From NCBI RefSeq assembly GCF_018294505.1, contig NC_057808.1:358596696-358660695 (forward strand): a stretch of DNA of 64,000 nucleotides. Direction: 5' to 3'. Every line of letters starts with the position of its first letter. Positions within the stretch are counted from its first letter, which is position 1. This DNA is from Triticum aestivum (taxonomy: Eukaryota > Streptophyta > Magnoliopsida > Poales > Poaceae). The notes under the pieces are model-generated. The model made no database searches. It was not told the DNA's origin and saw only the letters and a program-made list of their open reading frames with translations. A program made the position numbers and the translations under genes. Shown one piece after another: positions 32,786 to 45,204 of this stretch.

Positions 32786-35700
32786 TCACTCGAACACTAT
32801 GTCTTTCGAGCATTGACCCTCTATCAAGCGGGCAGCCTCTAAGACGTCTTCAAAATAATGCTCCAGTGCATGATGGCCCTTGCCCTTGGGTGGACTCTTT
32901 GCTGCAACATCGATGGCCTTCATCTTCCTCCAGTATGTCTTGACACGGGCAAAGGCCATCCATGCACCCTCAATGCACGCCGACCGCCTCACAGCGTTGA
33001 TACATGGCACCGCATCAACAAGCCGCTGCACCAAGCCGAAGTAGCTATTCGGAACAGGCTCAGTCGGCCACAGCCGGATTATGACGTTCTTCATGGCAGC
33101 GCCGGATATCCTATGAAGCTCGGCCCACTGGGACATCTGTTCATTCAGCAATAGAGGGCGCTTTGACGCGCCAAATTGTGACCAGAAAAGCTTCTCCGTT
33201 GCATACCCCTCCCGCGCTTGATAAAACTGCGCCGCATTGGATGAACTCTTCGGCAAGTCTAAAAACTCGTCCGGAGAACTCCACACTTGGTTAAGCTGAG
33301 CATAGTTCGGATCGCCGAACTTAGTCTGTAGCAAAAAGGGCTTACCGGCCGCAATCTCCCCAGCTTGTCGGATCTCCTCACGAGCTGCTCTGGATTCAGA
33401 CCGCGCTTCTCTCGCCTCTCGAAAGGCCTTGTCAAGTTCAGCCGTTTTGGCTTCATTCTCCTTCTCAAGAAATTCACAGCGGCCAGTGGCATTTTTTAGT
33501 TCGAGCGCCATCGTGGATATCTTCTCCTCGTCTTGGCGCCGAGCAGCTTGTTCGGCCTTTAACTTAGCCGATGCCTTTTCGGCAGCCGCATTATTAAACT
33601 GGGCCTGCTCCTTGGCCCGGGCTAGCTCCGCCCGAAGAATCTCAACGGCGGCAGCACCATCTGCAGCCATGCATATCCCAGTATATAACTTTCAACGTCA
33701 TGCTTATATTACAAAAATGTATGTGAAAGGACTCCTCCGAATACATACCTTGCGACTTGTCAAGACGCATATTGATTAACGCAATGTCATCCCCTGCCAC
33801 ATCAAGCTTTCGCTGCAGCTCGGCAAAATCCGTAGTCCGGGAAGTAGCCAGGGGGGAGCAGCCTGTGTTCCAGTTAATCAGATTAGTCCTTGAGTATTTC
33901 TTCTTGATCCTCCGTTCGCCTCCCATGGGAAGCCAACCCGAGTCTCAGGGGCTACTACCTATACACAGGTGCATCTTTTCAAATAAAATATAGTTGAAAA
34001 CATTACATCACAAACCTCGAAGCCTCTTAGCAGGCTCATGAAGGCTTTATTCAATCCGCTCTTCGCTGACAGAATCTTCTCAACCACCATACCCATCAAG
34101 GTACGATGTTCCCCCGAGACAGATGCTTTTCGCAGCATATCCCTCAATATATCCGGCGCCGCCGGGTCTCCGAAAGCCGCTGTAGGAGCACGACCATCCT
34201 TTGAAGGAACCCATTCACCCGTCTCCAGAATCATCGTTGGTTGAAAACCGGACAGTCCGGGGCCTTCATTATTGGCCCCCGAATCCCGAACGATCGGAGG
34301 TCCACCTTCGGGTACTGCCTCTTTCATCCCCTGCGCCGCTTGTTGATCAAGAAAAACCCTCCGAGATGACACTTCGGATTCGTCCGCCTTATTGGGCGAG
34401 GAGGTCGGGGGAGGTGTCTCGCTTTCCATCATCTCTGGGAGGAGATCTCCCGAAGAAGAGGATTGCCCAGAAAAACTCTGTGCCGAACTGCAAAAATACA
34501 CAGGCAAGTTACATGTCTCTTCGGCAATAGGAAAGGTGTGGAATGCTATCAAAGCACCCCGGATTCACTTACGATTTGGTTGAGGGCTTGTCCTCATGAC
34601 GGAGTTGTGCAACGGCATCGCCTTCCAATCCCGAGCCGCTCGACGGTGGCATCTTGCCCCTCTTAGGAGACCACCCCTCCCAACCTTCGGAGGCGGCCCT
34701 TTTCTTTCGGAATGGAGAAGGGATACTTGCTTCTCTTTCGCCTTTGTCTTCAGGCGAGGAAATGTCGATTTCTCCAGACTCAGTATCTGATTTACCTCCA
34801 GAACGAAGGTCACCCCGGGTCTTCGCACTCTCCACCTTGCCCTCCCCTACCGGCGCCTGGTACGGTGCCGGTGCTAGCATCCTTGTTAACACGGGGTCCG
34901 CTAAGTCTTCGGGAAGAGGGGCCGGACACCTAATCCGCTCCACTTTCTTTATCCAGCCCTGGAAAAAGATGGTTTGCTCAGTGTCTTACCACAGGATATC
35001 TGATTATGAGGTGTTCGGCGGACGAGTACTTACCATGGTGTCGGGATGGTTACAGTCTAGGCCGGTATCTTCGGTGGTGTCCGGCCATTGTTTTCGTTTC
35101 CCGAAAAATAATTTCCACATCCCTTCGTGCGTAGTGCCGAAGAAGTGCTGAAGAGTCTGTGGCCCTTCTGGGTTAAACTCCCACAGGCAGAGAGGCCGTC
35201 GCTGGCACGGCAGAGTCCGACAGACTAGCATTACCTGAATAACGTTGACAATATCGATATCCTTCTCAATGAGGCTTCGGATGCGACTTTGTAGAATCTG
35301 CACCTCGTCACCTGATCCCCAGTCCAACCCCTTATTAATCCATGATGCAAGCTGAATTGGGGGGCTGGATCGAAACGCAGGCGCAGCTGCCCACTTGGAA
35401 CCGCGGGGCTCGGTGATATAGAACCACTCCTGCTGCCATAAGTCGGAAGATTCTTTGAAAGATCATTTTAGCCAAATAGCGCTGGTAAGCTTGCTCACTG
35501 AGGCACCAGCGCACTCCACCTGCTCCCCCTCTATCATTTGCGGTTTCACATTGAAGGTCTTGAGCCACAAGCCGAAGTGTGGAGGAGTTCAGAGGAAGGC
35601 TTCGCATGTGACGATAAACGCCGAGATGAGAAGAATAGAGTTCGGGGCGAGATTGTGAAAATCTAGTCCATAATAGAACATGATCCCCCGGACAAAGGGA

Positions 35701-35903
35701 TTAAGGGCGAACCCTAATCCTCGGAGGAAGTGGGAAACGAACACGACCCTCTCGCCGGGTCTAGGGGTAGGGATAACCTGCCCCTCCGCGGGAAGCCGAT
35801 GGAGGATTTCTACGGTCAGATATCTTGCCGCCCGAAGCTTCGTGATATTCTCCTCTGTAACAGAAGAAGCCACCCACCGGCCTTGACGGCTGGATCCGGA
35901 CAT
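32786..35903 (-). pseudogene. antisense five-exon gene of G2 (Transposase_28-like N-terminus, coiled-coil C-terminus)
   Basis: Minus-strand exons, inferred from consensus splice sites and from G3: 35903-35034 (870 nt), 34958-34573 (386), 34487-34016 (472), 33862-33749 (114) and 33660-32786 (875). Donors read GTAAGT, GTAAGT, GTTTGT and GTATGT; acceptors end CAG. Exon 1 starts MSGSSRQGRWVASSVTEE and carries the 'putative gypsy type transposon' domain (VVFVSHFLRGLGF, RGIMFYYGLDFHNL, WQQEWFYITEPRG). Exons 2-3 are charged and Ser/Pro-rich with KKRAASEGWEGWSPKRGK, a possible nuclear signal. Exon 5 has an Ala/Glu/Lys coiled coil and a conserved tail ending in HYFEDVLEAARLIEGQCSKD. Defects are two stops in exon 1 (35589 and about 35466) and a 1-nt loss in exon 4. 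Biochemical function is unknown. Confidence 0.75.
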
Positions 35904-36002
35904 GACTGAGGCTTAGGGAGGGTGAAACCTGGGCGTTGGAACTCGAGGTAGTAAGGGTCGAGGAAGAAGCAAGCGTGGAGAGGAAAGGCGGGTCTGTGCT
36001 CC

Positions 36003-36009
36003 TTTATAA
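36003..36009 (-). promoter_or_regulatory. TATA box of the G2 antisense gene
   Basis: CCTTTATAAAGG lies about 100 nt upstream of the antisense ATG at 35903. G3 has the same CTTTATAAAGG motif about 108 nt upstream of its antisense ATG. Confidence 0.55.
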
Positions 36010-36440
36010 AGGCCGGGAATATCGAACGCCTCCTCCCGGGCCTTAAAATTTGCCTATTCCCAAGGAGTTATACCCTAAAGACGGTTGGGTTACCCACGTC
36101 TGTGTCGATAAAAGAATCCCTTAATAAGGGCACATGATCTTTGCTTGGCTAAGACGTGCCAATGACAACCGCGTCTTGCAACGTTTGGCCGCAGGCGAAA
36201 CAACGGTTTGAAATAGTGACCGGACTGACATGATGTCATGTTGTAAAAAGTTGCCAGAGGATTGGACATATAAATTATTATGCCCTCTGTGGAAGTATAT
36301 GCTGCTCGTGCTGCCAAGCCGAACCCGATCGTCCGAAGACCATTGTGAAGTATCCGGAAAGAAGGGAACCCGCCTTGCAATGCCGAAGACAAATCCGCGT
36401 GCCGGACTCCTCGTCATTGAAGCCAAGTTCATGGGATACT

Positions 36441-36921
36441 GAGGGAGTGCTGGACTAAGGGGTCCTCGGGCGTCCGGCCTGTTAGCCATGGGCTGGACTG
36501 ATGGGCTGTGAAGATACAAAGACCGAAGATTGCACCCGTGTCCGGATGGGACTCTCCTTGGCGTGGAAGGCAAGCTTGGCGACCGAATATGTAGATTCAT
36601 TTCCTTTGTAACCGACCTTGTGTAACCCTAGATCCTCCCGGTGTCTATATAAACCGGAGGACTTAGTCCGGAGGGGGGAGATACTCATGACCATAGTCAT
36701 ACAGGCTAGGCTTTTAGGGTTTAGCCACCTCGATCTCGTGGTAGATCAACTCTTGTAATACTCATATTCATCAAGATCAATCAAGCAGGAAGTAGGGTAT
36801 TACCTCCATAGAGAGTGCCCGAACCTGGGTAAACATCGTGTCCCCCGTCTCCTGTTACTATCGACCTTAGACGCACAGTTCGGGACCCCCTACCCGAGAT
36901 CCGCCGGTTTTGACACCGACA
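36441..36921 (+). repeat. 3' LTR of G2
   Basis: 481 bp, TG..CA ends, followed by the duplication GTCGC. The bases just upstream (GAAGCCAAGTTCATGGGATAC) correspond to the polypurine tract region that in G1 reads TTCAGGGGCTAC. Confidence 0.95.
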
Positions 36922-36926
36922 GTCGC

Positions 36927-37748
36927 TACAGACTACGATCGGATTGGGCTTAAACCCGATCAGAGAGAACTCAAGTCCCCGCCGATCACCCACCAGATAG
37001 AAGTAGTAGAGGAGCAAAACGACAACTCTTCCTCTACATTGAGGACGAACTATGTTCGGATTTCCGAGCTCGAAGAGCCGGATACCTGTCCGCGGAACGA
37101 CGTGCCCTGTCCTTCGAACTTAGAATCGGATGATGGGCCTGAAAAATCAGTTGATATCCCGGAGCGCGAACCATTAAGATCGAAGGTTTCTCAAACTCCG
37201 GATCCTAAATTGGGTCAGGGTTCGGATTTAAAACCACCCACCCAGCCACATATACGCGATCTCATGTACATACGGCAGCAGTCTCAGGAAACAGTCCATC
37301 ACTTTTGGGCCAGATTCCTCCTTGTCAAACACAAGATTAAAGATTGCCGCGACGAAGACGCGATCTCATCATTCTGCAATAATTGCACGGACATAGGAAT
37401 CCTCAACTCCATCAACCGCCATCGCGTATTACACTTCGCTGACTTGGCAACCATCATACAGAAGTACCACGCAATGGAAAGCGCCTGGAAAACTCATGCA
37501 GCTCTGTGGGAACCACTGGTTTCCACTCAACCGTTCATCCGGGTAAAAAGGATGCACCCTCGCAGGGCACCCGAACCAATAGTAAAGAAATCAAAGCACA
37601 TTACGGGTCGCAGAACTGTTCTGGAGGGATGGCTCGACAGGCCATGCAAAATACACACAACACCGGATACCATACCAACCCACGGCCTTAGAGCACGTTG
37701 ATACTCCGGCAAGTGGCCAAGAGCGGCGAGGATATCCTCACCAAAAAT
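36927..37748 (+). pseudogene. G1 gag, C-terminal part
   Basis: The frame continues from 28221 with ATDYDRIGLKPDQREL and includes the gag segment QETVHHFWARFLLVKHKIKD and FADLATIIQKYHAMESAW. It reaches a stop near 37700 after a frameshift in the stretch after DRPCKIH (the family gag continues here in another frame up to SGEDILTKN). The solo copia LTR then interrupts at 37749. Confidence 0.8.
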
Positions 37749-39460
37749 TGTTGGGGAACGTAGTAATTTCAAAAAAAAATCCTACGCACACGCAAGATCA
37801 TGGTGATGCATAGCAACGAGAGGGGAGAGTGTTGTCCACGTACCCTCGTAGACCGACAGCGGAAGCGTTATCACAACGCGGTTGATGTAGTCGTACGTCT
37901 TCACGATCCGACCGATCAAGTACCGAACGTACGGCACCTCCAAGTTCTACACACGTTCAGCTCGATGACGTCCCTCGAACTCCGATCCAGCCGAGTGTTG
38001 AGGGAGAGTTTCGTCAGCACGACGGCGTGGTGCCGATGATGATGTTCCACCGACGCAGGGCTTCGCCTAAGCTCCGCAATGGTATTATCGAGGTGTAATA
38101 TGGTGGAGGGGGCACCGCACACGGCTAAAATATCATATATCAAGTGTGTATAGAGGTGCCCCCCTGCCCCCGTATATAAAGGAGCAAGGGGGAGGCCGGC
38201 TGCCCCAAGGCGCGCCAAGGAGAGGGGGGGAGTCCTCCTAGTAGGAGTAGGACTCCCCTTTCCTAGTCCTACTAGGAAAAGAGGGGGGAAGGAAAGAGAG
38301 GGAGAGGGAGAGGGAAAGGGGCTGCGCCCCCCTCTCCTAGTCCAACTAGGACTCCTCCTGGGAGGGGGCGCGCCACCTCCTGGCTGCTGCCCTCTCTCTC
38401 CCCTCAAGGCCCACTAAGGCCCAATACTTCCCCGGGGGGTTCCGGTAACCCTCCGGCACTCCGGTTTAATCCGAAACTTCTCCGGAACACTTCCGGTGTC
38501 CGAATATAGTCGTCCAATATATCAATCTTTATGTCTCGACCATTTCGAGACCCTCGTCATGTCCGTGTCACATCCGGGACTCCGAACAACCTTCGGTACA
38601 TCAAAACATATAAACTCATAATATAACTGTCATCGTAACTTTAAGCGTGCGGACCCTTCGGGTTCGAGAACTATGTAGACATGACCGAGACACCTCTCCG
38701 GTCAATAACCAATAGCGGGACCTGGATGCCCATATTGGCTCCCACATATTCTACGAAGATCTTTATCGGTCAGACCGCATAACAACATACGTTGTTCCCT
38801 TTGTCATCGGTATGTTACTTGCCCGAGATTCGATCGTCGGTATCTCGATACCTAGTTCAATCTCGTTACCGGCAAGTCTCTTTACTCGTTCCGTAATACA
38901 TCATCCCGCAACTAACTCATTAGTCACAATGCTTGCAAGGCTTATAGTGATGTGCACTACCGAGTGGGCCCAGAGATACCTCTCCGACAATCTCGAAATA
39001 CGCCAACCCAACAAGTACCTTTGGAGACACCTGTAGAGCACCTTTATAATCACCCATTTACGTTGTGACGTGTGGTAGCACACAAAGTGTTCCTCCGGTA
39101 AACGGGAGTTGCATAATCTCATAGTCATAGGAACATGTATAAGTCATGAAGAAAGCAATAGCAACATACTAAACGATCGGGCGCTAAGCTAACGTAATGG
39201 GTCATGTCAATCACGTCATTCTCCTAATGAGGTGATCCCGTTAATCAAATGACAACTCATGTCTATGGCTAGGAAACATAACCATCTTTGATTAACGAGC
39301 TAGTCAAGTAGAGGCATACTAGTGACACTCTGTTTGTCTATGTATTCACACATGTATTATGTTTCCGGTTAATACAATTCTAGCATGAATAATAAACATT
39401 TATCATGATATAAGGAAATATATAATACTTTACTATTGCCTCTAGGGCATATTTCCTTCA
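37749..39460 (-). repeat. solo copia LTR (Angela/WIS type) inside G1
   Basis: 1712 bp from TGTTGGGGAACG to CATATTTCCTTCA (minus-strand LTR), flanked on both sides by AAAAT (37744-37748 and 39461-39465) and by contiguous G1 sequence. A lone LTR with a perfect target duplication is the product of recombination between the two LTRs of a former complete element. Confidence 0.95.
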
Positions 39461-39496
39461 AAAATACCCCAGAGCAACAACCCCGGAAGACGAAGA

Positions 39497-40190
39497 CCTC
39501 AGCGTATTAACGGTCTTCGAAACTTTTGCTTCAAACAATCGGCGCAAAAGGGCCCTCCGCAACCTCGCCGAAGTCTGCCAAGTCACGGTAACAAACCCTT
39601 GGAACGACACAGCCATAACTTTCAATGGCAGTGATGAACCAAAATTCAGGACAGTCCGGGCACCGGCCGCCTTGGTCCTCAACCCAATTGTGGACGGTTT
39701 TCGGCTCACCAAAGTGCTCATGGACGGCGGCGGCAGACTAAACCTCATCTACGAGGATACACTCAACAAAATGGAAATAGACAGGAGCCGCATTGAGCAA
39801 AGCAGCACGACCTTCCGAGGAATCATTCCCAGTCGGGGGGCGCGATGTGCGGGAAAAATCACACTTGACGTGGTATTTGGCACGCCGGAGAACTATCGGT
39901 CTGAAGAGATAACCTTCCAAGTGGCCCCTTTCAACAGCGGATATCACGCCCTATTGGGGCGAGATGCATTTACACGCTTCCAAGCTATACCTCATTATGG
40001 GTACATGAAGCTCAAGATGCCTGGGCCCAACGGTATCATCACTCTTGCCAGTGATCCGGACATAGCACTCCGCGCCGAAAACAAAACCGCATCCCTGGCC
40101 CTCGAGGCACTATCTGAAGCCCTCGCGGTTGAAGAGCTGACCATGCTGCGCTCCACTGTGGATAGGGATGACGTAATCCTGGACAAATGA
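39497..40190 (+). pseudogene. G1 pol: protease region
   Basis: The open frame includes EDEDLSVLTVFETFASNN, then the retropepsin-like region with LMDGGGRLNLIY, where retropepsins have D-S/T-G; this family seems to use an LMDGG form. It continues with GIIPSRGARCAGKITLDVVF and FNSGYHALLGRDAF, and ends at an in-frame TGA at 40188 after VILDK. Downstream pol lies in the same frame, so this is a nonsense mutation in a continuous polyprotein. Confidence 0.8.
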
Positions 40191-42150
40191 ACCAAATCCA
40201 CCTCCTTTAAACCAGCAGATGAAATAGTCAAATTTCAAGTCCACCCGACGGACCCCAAGAAGACAGCATCCATCGGGGCACAACTCGAACCAACGGTTGA
40301 CGCCGCGCTACGAGAGTTCCTGCACGAGAACTGGGACATATTCGCCTGGCACCCTTCTGATATGCCAGGGATCCCACGCAGGTTGCCCGAACATAGCCTC
40401 AACATACTAAAGGGATACAAGCCGGTCAAGCAAACAATGCGGCGCTTTTCCGAACCCAAACGACAAGCCATGGAGGAGGAGCTAGCCAAGTTAATTGAGG
40501 CCGGGTTCATTAGAGAAATAAAACATCCGGACTGGCTAGCAAACCTGGTGATGGTACCGAAGAAGGATAAATCCTGGCACCTATGCGTCGATTTTAAAGA
40601 CCTCAACTAGGCATGCCCTAAGGATCCCTTCCCCCTCCCTCGCATCGATCAGATTATTGATGCTACCGTGGGACACGACTCACTGTGTTTCCTCGACGCA
40701 TACTCCGGATACCATCAAATCAAAATGAAGGAGTCCGACCAAGCCGCAACGGCGTTCATTACCCCATATGGGCCATTCTGCTTCAACACTATGCCCTTCG
40801 GGCTCAAAAACGCTGGGGCCACCTACCAACGCATGATTCAAATATGCGTGGAGAAACAGATCGGCAAGACAATTGAAGCATATGTGGATGACGTAGTCAT
40901 CAAAACTAGGCATGTCGAGTCATTGATAGACGATCTGCGTCTCACATTCGACAACCTCCGTACATATGACATTAAGCTTAATGCGGAAAAGTGTGTTTTC
41001 GGCGTTCCCGCTGGAAAACTGCTGGGATTCATCGTTTCCAGTGGAGGAATTGAAGCAAACCCAGCCAAAATCCGAGCTTTGTCACAATTGGTTGCGCCAA
41101 CGGACCTTAAACGGGTCCAAAAACTAGCCGGATGTGTGGCAGCTTTAAGCCGCTTTATCTCCAGATTAGGAGAAAAAGCACTGCCACTCTATCGCCTTCT
41201 CCGACGCACCGACCACTTCGAATGGACGGATGCGGGAACAGCCAGACTGGAAGAAATAAAGGCTCTTTTAGCAAGCAACCCAATCCTGGCCGCACCGAAC
41301 ATCAGCGAACCCATGCTATTATACATATCGGCAACGCACCAAGTGGTGAGCGCGGTGCTCGTCGTCGAGCGAGAGGAGGACGGACACAAATTCCCGCTCC
41401 GGAAGCCGGTATACTACGTGTCCACTGTCCTCGCACCATGCAAATCCCGGTACCCTCATTACCAAAATATAGCATGCGCGGTCTTCATGGTATCCCGGAA
41501 GCTGCGACACTACTTCCAAGAGTGCTCGATCACGGTGGCTTCCGAAGTACCACTGAATGACAAAATAAACAACCGCGATGCCACAGGCCGGATTGCTAAG
41601 TGGGCCATTGAGCTCCTTCCATTCGACATAACATACAAACCGCGCCGAGCCATTAAATACCAAGTACTGGCCGACTTCGTCACCGAATGGACAGAGGCCG
41701 AACTCCCTAAAGAGTACGACACATATTCTAACTGGGTCATGCACTTCGATGGCTCCAAAATGCTGGCAGGCTTAGGAGCGGGCGTTGTCTTGACATCCCC
41801 CACTGGAGACACAGTTCAGTACGTACTCCAAATATTATACACAGACTCCAACAACGCAGCCAAATACGAGGCCTTACTGCATGGTCTTCGGATGGCCGTC
41901 TCCATGGGCATACAACGCCTGGAGGTGCGCAGGGATTCAAACCTCGCAATATCCCAAATAAATGGAGACTTCGACGCCAAAGATCCGAAGATGGCGGCCT
42001 GTTGTAACGCCGTTCTCAAAATGTCAGCTCGGTTCGAGGGGCTCGAGTTTCACCATGTGGCACGAGAAAGTAATCAAGCGGCGGATGTCCTTGCTCGCAT
42101 CGGCACCAAGCGCGACCCCGTCCCGCCTAACATATTCCTAGAAAGGCTCT
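40191..42150 (+). pseudogene. G1 pol: reverse transcriptase and RNase H
   Basis: In the same frame as the protease. RT motifs are HLCVDFKDLN, FLDAYSGYHQIKM, FGLKNAGATYQRM and the intact catalytic YVDD (AYVDDVVIKT, about 40878). It is broken by a TAG at 40608, straight after DFKDLN. The connection domain and RNase H follow, with MHFDGSKML, AAKYEALLHGLRMA and ESNQAADVLARI. RT copies element RNA into DNA; RNase H removes the RNA strand. Confidence 0.88.
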
Positions 42151-43533
42151 TCAAGCCATCCGTGGTGTGGCAAGGGGAGAGCAGCAACACGACTCCAGAC
42201 CCGATCATACCCCCAGATTCCGAACACAATACCGATATCATCGGGGGCTCAGCCACCGAAATAACAACATCGGCCCATCTTATCATGGCAGTCATTGCCC
42301 CATGGACCGAACCCTTCTTGGCCTACCTTAATAGGCGAGAGCTCCCTGAGGATCAGAATGAGGCTCGCTGCATTGTCCGGCGCTCGAAAGCCTACAAGGT
42401 CCATGATGGAGAGCTCTACAAGAAAAGCGCTACCGGAGTACTTCAAAGATGTATCTCTGAAGAAGAGGGACGGCAGCTCTTGGCTGAAATTCATGCCGGT
42501 CTCGGTGGTCACCACGCCGCGGCTCGGGCCCTTGTAAGTAAGGCCTTCCGTACATGTTTCTATTTGCCGACGGCCCGACAGATGCACAGGACCTTATCCA
42601 ACGTTGCGTCGGATGCCAGCTTTTCGCCAATCAAAGCCATATGCCACCCACCGCTCTGCAAACAATCCCCATCACTTGGCCTTTTGCGGTCTGGGGGCTT
42701 CATATGGTCGGACCCCTTAAAGGAGGAAGCCATAAGAAAAAATATCTACTGGTCATGGTAGATAAGTTCACTAAATCGATAGAGGCCAAACAAGTTAAAA
42801 CGACCGAAGCCGGACCAGTGATAGACTTCATATCTGGTGTCGTGCACCGTTATGGTGTCCCACACAGCATCATCACCGATAACGGCTCCAATTTCATAGC
42901 CGATGAGGTGAAAAACTGGTGTACTAATCTGGGCATTAAGCTCGATTACGCCTCTGTCTATCACCCGCAAACAAACGGTCAAGTCAAATGAGCCAATGGT
43001 CTTGTTATGAGCGGCATCAAGCCTAGACTAGTGCGGTCTTTGAAAGAATCAGACAAGCATTGGTTGAGGAGCTCGACTCCGTACTCTGGGGGCTGCGGAC
43101 CACGCCCAGTCGCACTACCGGATATACACCCTTCTTCATGGTGTACGGCGCAGAGGCTGTATTACCCTGCGACATTATTCATGACTCACCTCGAGTGCGC
43201 ATGTACGAAGAGAGAGAGGCCAAGCTTGATCGGCAGGACAGCTTAGATGCCCTGGAGGAGGAGCGGGACGTTGCAAAAGCCCATTCCGCATTTTATCAAC
43301 AGCAGGCTCGGAGATATCAAAGCAGAGAAGTGCGGGCCAAGACTTATAATGTCGGCAAACTCGTTCTACGCTTGCCAGAGAAGAAAAACGACAAACTCAA
43401 GCCCAAGTGGGAGGGTCCCTTCATCATTGACGAAGTTCTCATTGGAGGAGCGTACCGCCTGCGTGATGCATCAGACAATCGCCTAGAGCCGAACCCATGG
43501 AACGCGGCCAGACTCCGAAGATTCTACGCCTAG
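42151..43533 (+). pseudogene. G1 pol: integrase, frameshifted and catalytically altered
   Basis: The zinc-binding part begins GGHHAAARALVSKAF; a 1-nt loss around 42580 shifts the frame, which continues at 42554-42991 with CVGCQLFANQS. The core reads WGLHMVGPL where the family has Asp (first catalytic residue), then IITDNGSNF (second Asp intact), then HPQTNGQVK followed by a stop where Glu is expected. Two of the three DDE residues are therefore lost. After another frame change the C-terminal part (43060-43533) is intact: RTTPSRTTGYTPFFMVYGAE, KWEGPFIIDEVL and a final RRFYA. Confidence 0.88.
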
Positions 43534-44185
43534 AGCCGAACTCTTTGTTCGTCTTCTTCTCCCTTTTGTTTCCATTACTTTTTCCTCTCTTTGCGCTTTT
43601 AGCTTTAAAGCTCCCATGCGGCTAAATCACGCACAAACGACATACACATCATTAAATATGTACGCCCATAATACCTGGGGGCTTCTTGTATAGAAGCTTA
43701 TTACTATTTCCTGGGCATCAAGCTCATTACATATGTGTTTTCTCTCCATATGTACCTTTTCTTCGCCATTATATGCATCGTTATCACTTAAGTTTTGGCC
43801 AAGCTGGGCTGCCTGGCTCCTGTGCTTATGCCCTACGTTCCCGTTTGTTCGGCTAGGGCATAAAGGGAGCATCTTTGCGATTGTTACTGCTGGGTCATCC
43901 GGATGTGTACCTCAGACTGGGTGAAGCCAAAAGCTAGCGTTCTTAAGGGAATATTTGGTCGGCGGACTAAAGATGTTTTCACACTCATTACATTATGAAC
44001 CCCCAGATGTTACGTATACTGCGATTTTTCAATCACAGTTCGGACACGCAATTTCATGCATGTTCGCCCAGGGAAAGGAACCCTTAACGGAACTATTCTC
44101 TCTGGAAGATGTTTCTTACAATTACAATGTAATATAACATAGCTAGCCGGATACAACTTGTCTGTTCAAGCAACTATGACCCCTA
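43534..44185. other. G1 non-coding region downstream of pol, interrupted by G3
   Basis: Pyrimidine-rich then AT-rich sequence without coding signal. It ends with CCCTA (44181-44185), the target duplication of G3; G1 resumes at 53260. Confidence 0.6.
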
Positions 44186-44661
44186 TGTTGGTGTCAAAAC
44201 CGGCGATCTCGGGTAGGGGGTCCCGAACTATGCGTCTAAGGTCGATGGTAACAGGAGACGGGGGACACGATGTTCACCCAGGTTCGGGCCCTCTCTATGG
44301 AGGTAATACCCTACTTCCTGCTTGATTGATCTTGATGAATATGAGTATTACAAGAGTTGATCTACCTCGAGATCGTAATGGCTAAAACCCTAAAAGTCTA
44401 GCCTGTATGACTATGATTATTCTTGCCTCTATGGACCAAGCCCTCCGGTTTATATAGACACTGGAGGGGACTAGGGTTGTACAAAGTCGGTTACAGAGAA
44501 AGGAATCTTCATATCAGGGCATCAAGCTTGCCTTCCATGCCAAGGAGAGTCCCATCCGGATACGGGAAAGAGTCTTCGGTCTTGTATCTTCATAGCCCAT
44601 CAGTACGGCCTACGTATCATAGTCCGGACGCCCGAGGACCCCTTAATCTAGGACTCCCTCA
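44186..44661 (-). repeat. 3' LTR of G3
   Basis: Plus strand TGTTGGTGTCAAAACC to GGACTCCCTCA, the inverse of the G1 LTR; the first bases carry a C-to-T change from TGTCGG. The following GTAGCCCCTGAACC is the complement of the family polypurine tract TTCAGGGGCTAC. Confidence 0.95.
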
Positions 44662-45090
44662 GTAGCCCCTGAACCAGGATTCAATGACGAGGTGTCCGGC
44701 GCGCAGATTGTCTTCGGCATTGCAAGGCGGGTTCCTTCTCCGCATACTCCAACACAGCATGCGAACACAACGAACGTGTCCGGCTCTACAAAACAAGGAC
44801 CACACACCACTGCAGAGAGTATAATATTTCACGAGTCCAATCCACTGACAACTTTTTTGTAGCGTGACATTACGTCACCACCCGGTTATTATATCAAATC
44901 TTTTTTAGCCTGTCGCTCCATGTTCTGAGATGTGGTTTCATTGGCACGTCTTGTCAAAGCAGAGATCGTGTCCCCTTATTGCGGGATCCTCATCAACACG
45001 GGCGCGGGTATTCCAACCGTCCGGTTGGCATGATTCCTTAGGAATGGGCAAGTTTTAAGGCTTAGGAGGAGGCGTTCGATATTCATTGCC

Positions 45091-45097
45091 TTTATAA
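45091..45097 (+). promoter_or_regulatory. TATA box of the G3 antisense gene
   Basis: CCTTTATAAAGG about 108 nt before ATG 45205, at the same relative place as in G2. Confidence 0.55.
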
Positions 45098-45204
45098 AGG
45101 GGCTAAGACCCGTCTTGCTTCTTCACGCCAACCCTTCCCTCAACCTCTCCAACCTCGAGCTCCAGCACCCAAGGTTCAATTTAATTGATTCGAGCTTCCC
45201 AGTC

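Larger units (their letters stand above)
28222..36921 (+). mobile_element. Ty3/gypsy retrotransposon G2, pol-less, nested in G1 gag
   Basis: LTRs at 28222-28703 and 36441-36921, with target duplication GTCGC at 28217-28221 and 36922-36926. The 8.7-kb element has gag on the plus strand (28751-31559), a 1.2-kb spacer, and an antisense five-exon gene (35903-32786) with its own TATA box. No reverse transcriptase, RNase H or integrase is present; gag ends in sequence that in related copies flanks the protease. It therefore depended on enzymes from a relative such as G1. The two LTRs differ at about 16 positions by eye. Confidence 0.95.
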
